From assembly GCF_022869785.1 (NCBI RefSeq), contig NZ_CP094997.1, positions 6,205,001 through 6,269,000 on the forward strand: a stretch of 64,000 nucleotides of DNA, read 5' to 3'. Origin of the DNA: Dyadobacter chenwenxiniae. Its GTDB lineage: Bacteria; Bacteroidota; Bacteroidia; Cytophagales; Spirosomataceae. Each line of letters starts with the position of its first letter. Within the stretch, counting starts at the first letter, position 1. The position numbers were made by a program, and so were the translations under genes. Of this stretch, positions 24,495-33,544 are shown piece by piece. Under the pieces are notes generated by a model that ran no database searches, was not told the origin of the DNA, and saw only the letters and a list, made by a program, of their open reading frames with translations.

Positions 24495-25066
24495 AGCAAT
24501 AAAAAGGTTTCTTGACTTTCCTTTCGGGTATCGAAAAGATTTTACAGACCTACGCCCTCTTATTTACTTTAGATCAATGGAAGGGAAAAAGGGTATTTTT
24601 TTTGAAAGGGGTTAAAAAGCAAAAAGAGCCTATTACTAGACTCCTGATGCTTTCAGACTAACCGATATTTAATAAAATAACGCTGAGTAAATATATTTTT
24701 ATGCCGTGATAGCTAAGTGAGCTAATTGTGAAGCTGATAACTTGTAGATTTACTGCTACAAATTATATACTAATAATTTTGACTCAAATATAAATTATTA
24801 TGTTGTTTTATTGGAGAGAATAGGCGAAAAAATTTGGATTATTTTTAAGATCCTTTGCCAGCGTTTCCTGAGGGGGAATTTTCACGGCAAGCATTGTGCG
24901 CTTGACGTGAAATGCTACAACATGTTGAGACATTGTGCACGCAGCATGAGATGGGGAAGGGTAGAAAATTTGTTAATATCTGATTATCAACTTAATTTGT
25001 ATATTCCTGAAAGTGGCATTATATTATTCCGTGCTGCTTCCACAGGTTTACCTTACACGATCAAAC
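24495..25066. other. Divergent A+T-rich intergenic region
   Basis: No gene is recognised in these 572 bases between the ferritin-like operon (minus) and the PepSY-like gene (plus). A reading frame from 24811 overlaps the start of the next gene out of frame and looks spurious. The stretch 24650-24830 is very A+T rich. A perfect 10-base palindrome CAACATGTTG (24918-24927) sits between two ATTGTGC copies (24893 and 24931 areas) and could be an operator. A promoter for the PepSY-like gene is at 24969-24999. Confidence 0.45.
24969..24999 (+). promoter_or_regulatory. Promoter for the PepSY-like gene
   Basis: TTTG (24969-24972), a 19-base spacer and TTAATTTG (24992-24999) match the Bacteroidetes -33/-7 consensus with one mismatch. 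The leader to the ATG at 25067 would be about 60 bases. Confidence 0.5.
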
Positions 25067-25375
25067 ATGATGAAGAAACTGATACTGCCTGCCTTGTTAA
25101 TGACCATTTTGGGTGCAACAGAAGTGCAGGCAAATACGACAAAAGCAGGAACCTTCGCGCTGTGCAGCACACAGGGTAAGGTGGCGGTGAGACCGGACGA
25201 TTTACCAGAAGCAGTCAAAAATACGTTGTCCGGCGACGCTTATGCAGGGTGGCAGGTGACCAGCGCTTTTTTAGTCACGAAAGAGGATAATTCTCAATAT
25301 TTTGAGGTGAATGCTAAAAAAGGAGAAGAGTCTACGGTCATCAATTTGGATAAATATGGAAAGAAAGTTGATTGA
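25067..25375 (+). CDS. Small secreted PepSY-like (DUF2874-type) protein
   Basis: A 102-residue exported protein. The ATG at 25067 (or the next codon, also ATG) starts MMKKLILPALLMTILGATEV, a signal peptide ending near VQA. The mature part DLPEAVKNTLSGDAYAGWQV with FLVTKEDNSQYFEV and INLDKYGKKVD resembles one PepSY-like/DUF2874 repeat, a fold found in periplasmic proteins of Bacteroidetes with unknown ligand. The frame is open to 25013, but those codons precede the signal. It has its own promoter and a strong terminator. Confidence 0.72.
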   Translation: MMKKLILPALLMTILGATEVQANTTKAGTFALCSTQGKVAVRPDDLPEAVKNTLSGDAYAGWQVTSAFLVTKEDNSQYFEVNAKKGEESTVINLDKYGKKVD

Positions 25376-25408
25376 AGCATTTCTTGATATATTTGTCAGC
25401 TCTCAATG

Positions 25409-25435
25409 AAAAGCCGGAGAATTCTCCGGCTTTTT
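25409..25435 (+). terminator. Rho-independent terminator
   Basis: AAAAGCCGGAGAA and TTCTCCGGCTTTT form a perfect palindrome at 25409-25434 followed by T. It lies 33 bases after the PepSY-like gene. Confidence 0.85.
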
Positions 25436-25503
25436 GACTTTTGTTTTTATAATTTTACGCTACCCCGCTCGTTTAGTAATTTATTTTTGATAATTAAAAA
25501 TCC

Positions 25504-26874
25504 ATGGCTCACCTGCTCCTCGTTGAAGACGATACAACATTCTCAAAGCTGCTAAGCAATTTTCTTGGTAAGCATGGCCATCAGGTTAAAGTTTGTTCCA
25601 ATATCAAAGAAGCAAGGGAAGCACTGAAGAATAGTGATTCCAACGAACCGTTTGAAGTGTTAATGCTGGATTACCGTCTCCCCGATGGCAACTCGGTTGA
25701 TTTTTTGAAAGCGCTGAGAAGTGAAGGAAACCGTACGGCTGCATTTATCATGACAAGTTTCCACGATGTACGTACAGCTGTGACAGCCATGCAAATTGGC
25801 GCTTTCGATTACATAACCAAACCCGTTAACCCGGAGGAACTGCTTATGGTATTACGGGAAGCGCTTAATAAAGCGGAATCCACAGATACAAAGGCAACTC
25901 CTAAAACAAAAACCGGTGCGAAGACTGACAAGCAATCGCTGGAATTTATTGAGGGTAAAAGCAAGATTTCAAAACAGCTTTACGAATATGTCCGCCTGGT
26001 GTCACCCACGGATATGTCTGTGATCATACAGGGAGAAAGCGGCACCGGGAAGGAGCACGTGGCGAAATCCATCCATAAAATGAGCAAACGTAATAATGGC
26101 CCGTTTGTCGCCATCGACTGCGGATCATTATCAAAAGAGTTGGCGGCCAGTGAGCTTTTTGGCCATAAAAAGGGAGCATTCACGGGCGCATTGCAGGATA
26201 AGATCGGGCAGTTCGAGGCGGCTGACGGCGGGACATTGTTCCTGGATGAGATCGGTAACCTCGGTTATGATGTTCAGATCAAGCTTTTGCGGGCTTTGCA
26301 AGAGCGTATTATTGTGCCCATAGGTGCCACGCAGCAAATCAAGGTGGATGTAAGGCTTATAGCGGCAACCAATGAAGACCTGATGGTGAACGCTGCCAAT
26401 GGCGATTTCCGCGATGACCTTTATCACAGATTGAACGAATTTAAAATTGAAGTGCCGCCACTCCGCAAAAGAGGTGAGGACCTGGGCATATTTATTCAAC
26501 ATTTTGTAGAAAAAGCGAACGAAGAGTTAGGTAGGAATGTGCGGGAACTGTCCAAAGAAGTAATGGAGGTTTTTCATAAATACGACTGGCCGGGAAATCT
26601 GCGTGAGCTGAATAATGTGATCAAACGCCTCGTATTGCTTTCAAAGGAAGAAGTGGCAACATTAAACGCGTTGCCGGCTGAAATGATTACAGCTTTGGAA
26701 GATCAGCAAAAACCAGCGGGATCAGACCTGAAAGCTTTGCAGGAAACGCATGAAAAGGAAATGATTGAGAAGGTTTTGCAGGAAGTGCGTTATAACAAGA
26801 GTAAAGCCGCGAAACTGTTGAATATTGACAGAAAAACACTTTACTACAAGATAGAAAAATATCATATCGAGTAA
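25504..26874 (+). CDS. NtrC-family sigma54-dependent response regulator
   Basis: A 456-residue transcription factor with three domains. The receiver (1-120) has the phospho-acceptor Asp56 in LMLDYRLPDG and Lys106 in DYITKP. The AAA+ domain (about 150-380) has Walker A GESGTGKE (177-184), the sigma54-contacting GAFTGA loop (224-229) and DGGTLFLDEIG. The C-terminal FIS-type helix-turn-helix (about 410-456) ends NKSAKAAKLLNIDRKTLYYK. It activates sigma54 promoters when phosphorylated, probably by the hybrid kinase encoded convergently next to it. A full TAnnTTTG match (TATTTTTG, 25482-25489) lies 14 bases before the ATG but without a clear -33 element. Its 3' end overlaps the kinase gene by 13 bases. 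Confidence 0.92.
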   Translation: MAHLLLVEDDTTFSKLLSNFLGKHGHQVKVCSNIKEAREALKNSDSNEPFEVLMLDYRLPDGNSVDFLKALRSEGNRTAAFIMTSFHDVRTAVTAMQIGAFDYITKPVNPEELLMVLREALNKAESTDTKATPKTKTGAKTDKQSLEFIEGKSKISKQLYEYVRLVSPTDMSVIIQGESGTGKEHVAKSIHKMSKRNNGPFVAIDCGSLSKELAASELFGHKKGAFTGALQDKIGQFEAADGGTLFLDEIGNLGYDVQIKLLRALQERIIVPIGATQQIKVDVRLIAATNEDLMVNAANGDFRDDLYHRLNEFKIEVPPLRKRGEDLGIFIQHFVEKANEELGRNVRELSKEVMEVFHKYDWPGNLRELNNVIKRLVLLSKEEVATLNALPAEMITALEDQQKPAGSDLKALQETHEKEMIEKVLQEVRYNKSKAAKLLNIDRKTLYYKIEKYHIE

Positions 26875-29402
26875 GCCAGGGCCCTTTCTTCCACTTGTTC
26901 GACCACGATTGCCGCATTTTTCACAATCCGTTGCAATTCTGATTTAGGAACCTGAGCCGGATCTTCGCGCAACGCGATTTCGCACTGTCGGAATTTTGCA
27001 GACAGTTCCCGGGCGCCGATCTGGCCGGTACGGCCAGCCATACGGTGCATCAGTTCCTGAACTTTCTCGAATTCATTGTTTTGTATATGCAGGGCGAGAT
27101 CGCTAACATCCTTTCTGGAATCCTTTACAAATTGTTCCAAAATCTCTCTGAGAAGGCTTTCATCGCCGAAAGTCATTTCATTTAACGATGAGAAATCAAG
27201 CTCGGTATCAGGATTTGTGATTGGGATGTTGGTCGGCATATCAGCCTTCGGAGACGAAGCTTCTAATAATTCCAGCAGCTCATTGGAATGGAAAGGTTTC
27301 ATTAGATAACCATCAAAACCCATCCCTAGTAAGCCTAACCGCTCTTCGGGGAGTGCCTGTGCAGTTAAAACGAAGAATTTGGTTTCTTCGGAAGCCGATT
27401 GGCGAAGACGTTTGCAAAGCTCGGCACCATTCATGCCGGGCATGCGCATATCCGTCAGGACAAACCGGACCTGCGGGTCCCACGGTCTGCTCAAAACCTC
27501 CTCGGCGGAAGAAAAACAGGTGTGCAGAATGCCGTTCATTTCCAGGACAGATGCGCACCATTTAAGGATGAAAGCATCATCGTCAACCAGCCACACTTTC
27601 CCTGCAACATTATAATTTCTTTCGTATGTTTCCTCTGGGGCTATTTCCAGTGTTTCTGCTTTTTTCATACGGGTGGTTACAAAAAAAGTCGTGCCCTTAC
27701 CCAGCGTGCTTTTAACTTTAATGTTGCCCGACATGCCTTCTACCAAGGCTTTTACAATGCTGAGACCAAGTCCGGTGCCACCATATTTTCGTGAAATGGA
27801 AGGGTCGGCCTGCTCGAATTGGTTGAAGACACGCTGAACTTGTTCCGGTGACAAGCCAATGCCCGTATCCGAGATCTGGAATTCTATTTCAAGATCGCTG
27901 TCACTTTCAAAACCGGTAACCTGTAAAACCACTTCGCCCGTCTCTGTAAATTTAATGGCATTGGTAAGCAGGTTGTAAAGGATCTGCCGCAGGCGGAAAG
28001 GATCTCCATTCAGATATAGTTTTGAAGAAAGCCCGTTTTCCAGCTTTAATGTAAGCCCTTTTGAAGTTGCCGTCGGTCGCAGCATTTGAATAACCTCATT
28101 AAGCAGCGGCGTGATAGCAAATGTCCTTTCTTCAAATGTAAACCGGTCGGAAATGATGCGGCTGTAATCCAGCACTTCGTTCACCAGGTGCAGAAGGTGT
28201 TCTGAGGCCGAATGCAGTGTTTCCAGATCCTGCCGTTTCGGTTTTTCGTCCTTTTTTAATGCTTCGGTATATCCGATAATGGATTGCAGCGGTGTGCGGA
28301 TCTCATGGCTCATGTTGGATAAAAACCGCTGCTTGGCCATGCTATGATACTCTGCCTCCTCTTTTGCCTCTTCGAGCTGGCTGCGATATTCGTTGCTCTT
28401 GGTGATGTCTGTGAAAATAAGGTAAGCCAGCATGGCCGTGAGGAAAAAGAAGCCAAGCATGATGTATTCCAGTGTGTTAATGCTGCCGGTTACAATGTTC
28501 TTTGAGCGCGCACCTTCCAGATCCGATTCTTTGAGCACTTCGCCTTCTACCTCCTGCATTACATCCAGAAGCTGCTGCACCAGCGAATTGCCTGCAGCCG
28601 CAAGCTCTTGCTCCCTGTCTACAAAACTGGTGGTTCTTATTTTCTGAGATTTCTCAATCGCATGCACGGCTTCCCCCACCTTTTCAATGGTGCTGTCTTC
28701 CTGCGCAACAGTTATTGTGTCTACCTGCACGTTGACTTCCTGCTTCTGAACAACTTTTGCAGGTTGCGGTGGCGCGTTTTTCCTGGCTTTCTTTGATCCG
28801 CCGAAGACCCGATTGAAAAATCCTTTCTTCTGGCTTGCCTTTTGAAGGGAATCGGGTAACTCGGTGTAAACGGTTGTTGTAGTGGTCCTCTTTTCCGTTT
28901 TGACAACCGTGCTGTCGGGCTTCAGCTTTGTGGTGATCAGCCCGGAAATGGTCTTTACTTCATCTTCAAGATCTTTGTTATTAACCAGCTTCGAACGCAC
29001 TTTTATATACTTTCCGTAAATTTTATCGCGCTCTTCCAGCAGGGTCTTCATGGAATCGATGCGAATGATCTGCATATCGTCTCCCAGGCTTAACTCGTTC
29101 AGGGAATCCAACGTTGCCATAAGCTCCTTGGACTGGGCCAAAACCTGCTCGTTTTTTTCTTCGCCTTTTAATGTCCGTGTATTTTGTAAGTGGTCGAGCT
29201 GAAGAATATTCTTGAATATTTTATTAACCAGCCGGAGTTTATCATTTGGCGTGGACATTACTTCCAGCTTGATCAGCATATCTTCAAAAGCCTTTTTGCT
29301 GATAATCCACGACGTGCCCAGAGCAAGCGACGCAAGCAAAAAGCCGAGCAAGACTTTGCCTTTGACTGATTTTAGGAAAAAAAGGTCACGAAGAGCGGAC
29401 AT
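26862..29402 (-). CDS. Hybrid sensor histidine kinase with receiver and Hpt domains
   Basis: An 846-residue membrane kinase. TM1 lies at about 16-33, a large extracytoplasmic region rich in coiled coil and Thr/Lys/Gln follows, and TM2 is at about 311-331. The HisKA domain has His366 in SNMSHEIRTPL. The HATPase shows LLTNAIKFTETG, SDTGIGLS and GTGLGLSIV. The receiver domain (about 602-710) has Asp651 in LTDMRMPG. A C-terminal Hpt domain has His786 in ELMHRMAGRTGQIG. A His-Asp-His relay within one chain suggests output through a separate regulator, most likely the NtrC-type gene at 25504, whose end it overlaps convergently. The input signal is unknown. Confidence 0.9.
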   Translation of the reverse strand: MSALRDLFFLKSVKGKVLLGFLLASLALGTSWIISKKAFEDMLIKLEVMSTPNDKLRLVNKIFKNILQLDHLQNTRTLKGEEKNEQVLAQSKELMATLDSLNELSLGDDMQIIRIDSMKTLLEERDKIYGKYIKVRSKLVNNKDLEDEVKTISGLITTKLKPDSTVVKTEKRTTTTTVYTELPDSLQKASQKKGFFNRVFGGSKKARKNAPPQPAKVVQKQEVNVQVDTITVAQEDSTIEKVGEAVHAIEKSQKIRTTSFVDREQELAAAGNSLVQQLLDVMQEVEGEVLKESDLEGARSKNIVTGSINTLEYIMLGFFFLTAMLAYLIFTDITKSNEYRSQLEEAKEEAEYHSMAKQRFLSNMSHEIRTPLQSIIGYTEALKKDEKPKRQDLETLHSASEHLLHLVNEVLDYSRIISDRFTFEERTFAITPLLNEVIQMLRPTATSKGLTLKLENGLSSKLYLNGDPFRLRQILYNLLTNAIKFTETGEVVLQVTGFESDSDLEIEFQISDTGIGLSPEQVQRVFNQFEQADPSISRKYGGTGLGLSIVKALVEGMSGNIKVKSTLGKGTTFFVTTRMKKAETLEIAPEETYERNYNVAGKVWLVDDDAFILKWCASVLEMNGILHTCFSSAEEVLSRPWDPQVRFVLTDMRMPGMNGAELCKRLRQSASEETKFFVLTAQALPEERLGLLGMGFDGYLMKPFHSNELLELLEASSPKADMPTNIPITNPDTELDFSSLNEMTFGDESLLREILEQFVKDSRKDVSDLALHIQNNEFEKVQELMHRMAGRTGQIGARELSAKFRQCEIALREDPAQVPKSELQRIVKNAAIVVEQVEERALAYSI

Positions 29403-29438
29403 AACGGCTTAATAGTACACAATGTGAATATAACGAAA

Positions 29439-29468
29439 AAAGGCTGCCCATCATATCGGGCAGCCTTT
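29439..29468 (-). terminator. Rho-independent terminator of the 31509/29513 operon
   Basis: AAAGGCTGCCC (29439-29449) is the perfect complement of GGGCAGCCTTT (29458-29468). On the minus strand a run of six U follows, 45 bases after the stop at 29513. Confidence 0.85.
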
Positions 29469-29512
29469 CTATGGACATTTCAAGCTCATTTCGCAGCAGC
29501 GAAAGTGCAGTG

Positions 29513-31483
29513 TTATTTACCAAGAGAATTGATCCATGATGCAATTTTTGAAGCATCTTCTTTCGATACTTGCGGCATAGGAGGCATTGGCGTGGCGTAA
29601 TCCGGCCAGTTTTCCGGCTTAGGATTGTAGATCAGATCCACGATCTTCTCGTTGCTGTATTTACGTTTTGCAACGTCTGTGTAGGATGGTCCTACCACTT
29701 TTTTGTCAATTGTATGGCAAGCCAGACAGGTGTTTTTTTCCAAAAGCGGTTTCACTTCTGCCCAAGTCGGGATTTTTGATGTTGAAGCAGTCCCAGCTGC
29801 GGCTTTGCCTTTTCCATCCGGAGAAACGTGCTCTTTTTCAGGAGCAGCAACAGAAGAAGCCGCTTTTCCTGACCCGGTCGCGCCTGACCGGGTCGCGCCC
29901 GACCGGGTTGTTTTTAGCTCCGACACTTTCAGTTTTTCACCGTCTGGAATGTTGTTCAATGTATAATAAGCATCTGTGTGAACCAGCGACCAGCTGTTGG
30001 TCGCAGCACGAACGCCTTCGAGCTGGATTTTATGCACATAATATTGACGCATGCCATCCAAAACGATCCTTACTTTCTTCGCATCATCCGAAACTTTCAC
30101 ACCCACTACTTTCACAGCCTTCGTGTCGATAGGAGGGCTTCCGTAGACCGGATAATGTTTGTACAAATAGCTGCTAACATTATAAGAATCAAGATCTTCT
30201 GCTGATTTGCGGTCAACCGGCATTGTGAATTCGATTTCAAAACCGTCAGGTTGCGCTTTTACTGTGTACATTTCAAATGGCATTTTACCATTCCAGACCA
30301 AACGCTGCAAGCCCTGGTTAGCATCACCTGCCGATCCCCAACCCCGGTTGGTTTCACCCACGAACATGGAACCGTCTTTATCAAAAGCCATACGCAAAAC
30401 GCCCGACTGGAATCCGCTGCGGAAACCAATGCTTGCGCCCTGATATTCGCCTTTTACTTTTTCTAAAACCACACGCATAATGTTGCTTTGTCCCTGATCA
30501 CCCACGAAAACCTGCCCCGTAAATGGTCCGAAATTTCCCTGCGTGTTATCCAAAATGAGCTCAGAAGTAGAAACGCCGTGCACACCATAAGGCAACCAAA
30601 CAGCCGGAAGCTGCACCATGTCATATTTTTCTTTCAATTGATAAAGGAATTGAGGCGTTTCATTTCCTGTATTTTCAGGCTTGATAGCGCGTCCTTTGTC
30701 GTCTTTGTTCTGGCGGTTGTCGCGCTCAGCGAAAAATTGCTTTTCTGTAAGCTTAACAGGTGAGTTTGGCAATCCTGCCCATTTTAAACCAGCCGGGTGG
30801 CCCATGAAGCCGCCTTTTTTAACCTGGAAAATAGCACCAGTTCCCATCCAGTCTCCCTGGTTGTCTGTGTAAAACAATTCGCCGTTCAGCATGCTTATTC
30901 CCGCAGGGGAGCGAACGCCTGTTGCGTATGGTTCGTATTTCCCGTCGTTTGTAATGTGAAAAATCCAGCCACGGCCTGGCACACGGCTTTCGCCTCTCCA
31001 CCATTCTTCGTCACCAAATGCTACGTTACCACTTACAAAAAAGCTTCCGTCCGGCGCCAGTTTCGGGCCAAAGGAATATTCGTGATAATGTCCGGATAAT
31101 GGCCATGCGTAAACGGTTTCGTAAACATCCGCTTTGCCGTCGCCGTTTTTATCAATCAGCTTGGTAAGCTCGCCACGCTGTGCGCAATACAATGCACCTT
31201 CTTTGTAAGCTAGCCCCAGAATTTCATGCAGACCTGTCGCAAATTTTCTGAAAAATGGCGTCCTGCTTGTCGGGTTATCCACGATCCAGACTTCCCCACG
31301 ACGTGTGGAAATAGCCAGAGAACCATTTGGCATTGTAGTCAAACCACCGACTTCCAGGATAATTCCTTCGGGAATGGGCGGGGTAACGATTTTATAAAAG
31401 TCTTCTTCTTTCGGGGACTCCTGCGCTTTGAGCACGGAAAGTGTTGCCAGAAGAGCAAAGGCTATGTGAGCAATTTTTTTCAT
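29513..31483 (-). CDS. Secreted beta-propeller dehydrogenase-like protein with C-terminal cytochrome c
   Basis: A 656-residue exported fusion. A signal peptide (IAFALLATLSVLKAQ) precedes a six-bladed-propeller region of the PQQ/glucose-sorbosone dehydrogenase-like type, with GLTTMPNGSLAISTRRGEVW, LIDKNGDGKADVYE, GVRSPAGISM and VGDQGQSNIMR. A linker of Ser/Gly/Ala repeats (about 515-560) leads to a class I cytochrome c with C586-L-A-C-H590 and Met candidates in TPMPPMPQ. It is encoded 25 bases after the DUF1080-PA14 gene and shares its operon. It probably oxidises a sugar or alcohol outside the cytoplasm and hands electrons to its own haem; the substrate and whether PQQ binds are not known. 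Confidence 0.8.
   Translation of the reverse strand: MKKIAHIAFALLATLSVLKAQESPKEEDFYKIVTPPIPEGIILEVGGLTTMPNGSLAISTRRGEVWIVDNPTSRTPFFRKFATGLHEILGLAYKEGALYCAQRGELTKLIDKNGDGKADVYETVYAWPLSGHYHEYSFGPKLAPDGSFFVSGNVAFGDEEWWRGESRVPGRGWIFHITNDGKYEPYATGVRSPAGISMLNGELFYTDNQGDWMGTGAIFQVKKGGFMGHPAGLKWAGLPNSPVKLTEKQFFAERDNRQNKDDKGRAIKPENTGNETPQFLYQLKEKYDMVQLPAVWLPYGVHGVSTSELILDNTQGNFGPFTGQVFVGDQGQSNIMRVVLEKVKGEYQGASIGFRSGFQSGVLRMAFDKDGSMFVGETNRGWGSAGDANQGLQRLVWNGKMPFEMYTVKAQPDGFEIEFTMPVDRKSAEDLDSYNVSSYLYKHYPVYGSPPIDTKAVKVVGVKVSDDAKKVRIVLDGMRQYYVHKIQLEGVRAATNSWSLVHTDAYYTLNNIPDGEKLKVSELKTTRSGATRSGATGSGKAASSVAAPEKEHVSPDGKGKAAAGTASTSKIPTWAEVKPLLEKNTCLACHTIDKKVVGPSYTDVAKRKYSNEKIVDLIYNPKPENWPDYATPMPPMPQVSKEDASKIASWINSLGK
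29869..29910. repeat. 15-base tandem repeat in the linker of the propeller-cytochrome gene
   Basis: Units CTGACCCGGTCGCGC (29869-29883), CTGACCGGGTCGCGC (29884-29898) and a partial third unit to 29910. In frame they encode the RSGATRSGATGSG part of the interdomain linker. Confidence 0.7.
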
Positions 31484-31508
31484 TATGTATTGAATAATAG
31501 GGGATTAA

Positions 31509-33353
31509 TCAGAATAGGATCGAATATTTAACTTCACCGTTTGTAACAGGCACTAACAATTCCTGCATGCCGTCGGCGCTTCTGATCTCAGGTTTCACAC
31601 TTTTATCAGCCAATTGAATGTAATACGACTTGTTATCAACGGCGTAAAGTCCGTCTGCGATCTTTTCAATATTTGTTCCGTCGGCCAGTCTTGCAATCAG
31701 GTCTTTCGCAGGATTGTTTACTTTGATAATCCTTTCAAAAAACTGGTTGTTAACAACAGAAATGTAATCCGTTACATGGGATCCGAATGCCTGATATTGG
31801 AAAGTAGGCACATCCTGCTCATCCAGAACATAACCTTTTGGACGGTAACTGCTGCCGGTTGTGTCCGCCTGCCATTTTCCTTTGGCCGATTTCCCCAGCA
31901 CCATGTCATTGCCCAGCAATGTTACGCTGCCTCTCGGACGGGACGAACCATCGCCGCGATCGTGCCACATCGGCGTTGCATCCAGGAACTCACCGCGCCA
32001 AACTTGCAAAACAGCGCCTTTATCCAGATCATAAGTGTAATGCAGATTCGAAGGACTTCCCACAGAAACCGCATGCACTACGCGCTGTCCTTTTCCTTTG
32101 CCTTTTTTGAAATCCATAAAACTGCGGGTAACATTGTTTGTTCCGGCAGAGATCAGGATCGGGTCGTTAACGCCGCCCGCCATTGCGGAGCTTTTGGTAT
32201 GATAAGCCACTTCCCTGAAACCAGGGCCATTTACCCACAGACCAAGCACCGGGCGCATCCAGCCGTCTTTCTTATTGTTGAAGATTTCAATGGTGTGGTC
32301 GCCCGCTTTCAGGTTCACTTTTCCTTCACGGAATTCATTATTTGACTTCCAAGCTGCATCGATCACATATTTGCCGTCGATTTTCAAGTATGAATTTCCG
32401 GAAGCCTGCAATCTGAAATTGTAATCACCTTCCGTTGGCGCGTTGTAGCGTCCTGTATATACGTAAGAGTAATTGTTGTTCTCTTTCAGGATCTCCCAGC
32501 TCAGCGCTTCCGATTTTCCGGTTTCAGCAGGAGTCAGTTTAGAAAGGTCTTCTGTTTCCGACAGAGCGCCATAATAAGTCTTGTAAGTAAGCTCTGACAA
32601 CGTTCCCGGCTTTTTATCAAAATTATTGATGATAATGTTTTTGATAGCCAATGAACCATGGTCGCCCTGGATGCGGATAGGGCCCATGGCCACATCTTCG
32701 CCAGTCAATGAACCGCGTGTGGGACCGCTTACTTCCACATTTTCATGGATCGTAACGCCATTCAGCACGATTGAAAGGAACACTGCATTGGAAGTTTTCT
32801 TGCCATTTGCGTCAAAACGAGGAGCCTGGTAAGAAATCTTGATATTTTGCCACAAACCAGGTGCTTTGGCAACATTGAAACGAGGCGCATAGCCTTCGTA
32901 ACCCTTTTCGCCTTCTGGTTTTGAATCGTTCCAGCGCTCGTAAATTCCGCCGTTATCATTGTATTTGGCAGATTTTTTACCCCAGCTATCGAAAAGCTGA
33001 ACTTCATAATTGCCTTGCAAGTAGATTCCGGAGTTGGATCCTTTGGTCAACATGAAATCAAGCTCAATGTCCAGATCGCCGTGTTTGAAATTGGAGATCA
33101 GTTCATATTGGTTGCCATATTTTCCTTTTTCGTGTGTACAGGCCAGTACGCCTTTTCCGGGCGTTGTGATCAATACATTTTCTTTGGAAATGTCGGCAGA
33201 AGCATTGCCGACGATCTTCCAATTGTCGGATTTTGTAGTAAACGCACTGAGGTCGTTAAGAGGGACAGGTTGCTGTGCATAAGCGGATTGCATAGTAAAT
33301 GCAGCAATTCCACCCGCAAAGAGCTGGAAAAAAGAACGGTTAATTTTAAACAT
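31509..33353 (-). CDS. Exported DUF1080 protein with PA14-like domain
   Basis: A 614-residue secreted protein with signal peptide LFAGGIAAFTMQSAYAQ. Residues about 30-245 form a DUF1080 (3-keto-disaccharide hydrolase-type, concanavalin-like) domain: NFKHGDLDIELDFML, GSNSGIYLQGNYEVQLFDSW and GPIRIQGDHGSLAIKNI. A PA14-like carbohydrate-binding segment follows (YVYTGRYNAPTEGDYNFRLQ, IDGKYVIDAAW, NLKAGDHTIEIF). The last 200 residues are unassigned. It is the first gene of a minus-strand operon with the propeller-cytochrome gene. It likely binds and hydrolyses oxidised glycosides in the periplasm or at the surface. Confidence 0.82.
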   Translation of the reverse strand: MFKINRSFFQLFAGGIAAFTMQSAYAQQPVPLNDLSAFTTKSDNWKIVGNASADISKENVLITTPGKGVLACTHEKGKYGNQYELISNFKHGDLDIELDFMLTKGSNSGIYLQGNYEVQLFDSWGKKSAKYNDNGGIYERWNDSKPEGEKGYEGYAPRFNVAKAPGLWQNIKISYQAPRFDANGKKTSNAVFLSIVLNGVTIHENVEVSGPTRGSLTGEDVAMGPIRIQGDHGSLAIKNIIINNFDKKPGTLSELTYKTYYGALSETEDLSKLTPAETGKSEALSWEILKENNNYSYVYTGRYNAPTEGDYNFRLQASGNSYLKIDGKYVIDAAWKSNNEFREGKVNLKAGDHTIEIFNNKKDGWMRPVLGLWVNGPGFREVAYHTKSSAMAGGVNDPILISAGTNNVTRSFMDFKKGKGKGQRVVHAVSVGSPSNLHYTYDLDKGAVLQVWRGEFLDATPMWHDRGDGSSRPRGSVTLLGNDMVLGKSAKGKWQADTTGSSYRPKGYVLDEQDVPTFQYQAFGSHVTDYISVVNNQFFERIIKVNNPAKDLIARLADGTNIEKIADGLYAVDNKSYYIQLADKSVKPEIRSADGMQELLVPVTNGEVKYSILF

Positions 33354-33544
33354 ACTTGAAGTAAGCTTATGTAGGTTTATTTGAAATGCGGCGCAGCCAT
33401 GGGCATACGCGGGTGCAAATTACGTGATAAGAATCCGAAAAATTACATTTAATTAGGTGAGAACCGCGTTTGTTAGTGCTTTTTACTTAATGTTGTGTTT
33501 TGATATTATTTCAATAGTTATTAGACTAAAAGTTGAGTTTTAAA

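Noticed and set aside
24811..25179. 122-codon frame overlapping the PepSY-like gene
   Set aside because: It overlaps a clear secreted-protein gene in another frame and has no domain or signal.
31614..32345. 243-codon frame antisense to the DUF1080-PA14 gene
   Set aside because: It is a mirror frame of a well supported exported protein, with no domain of its own.
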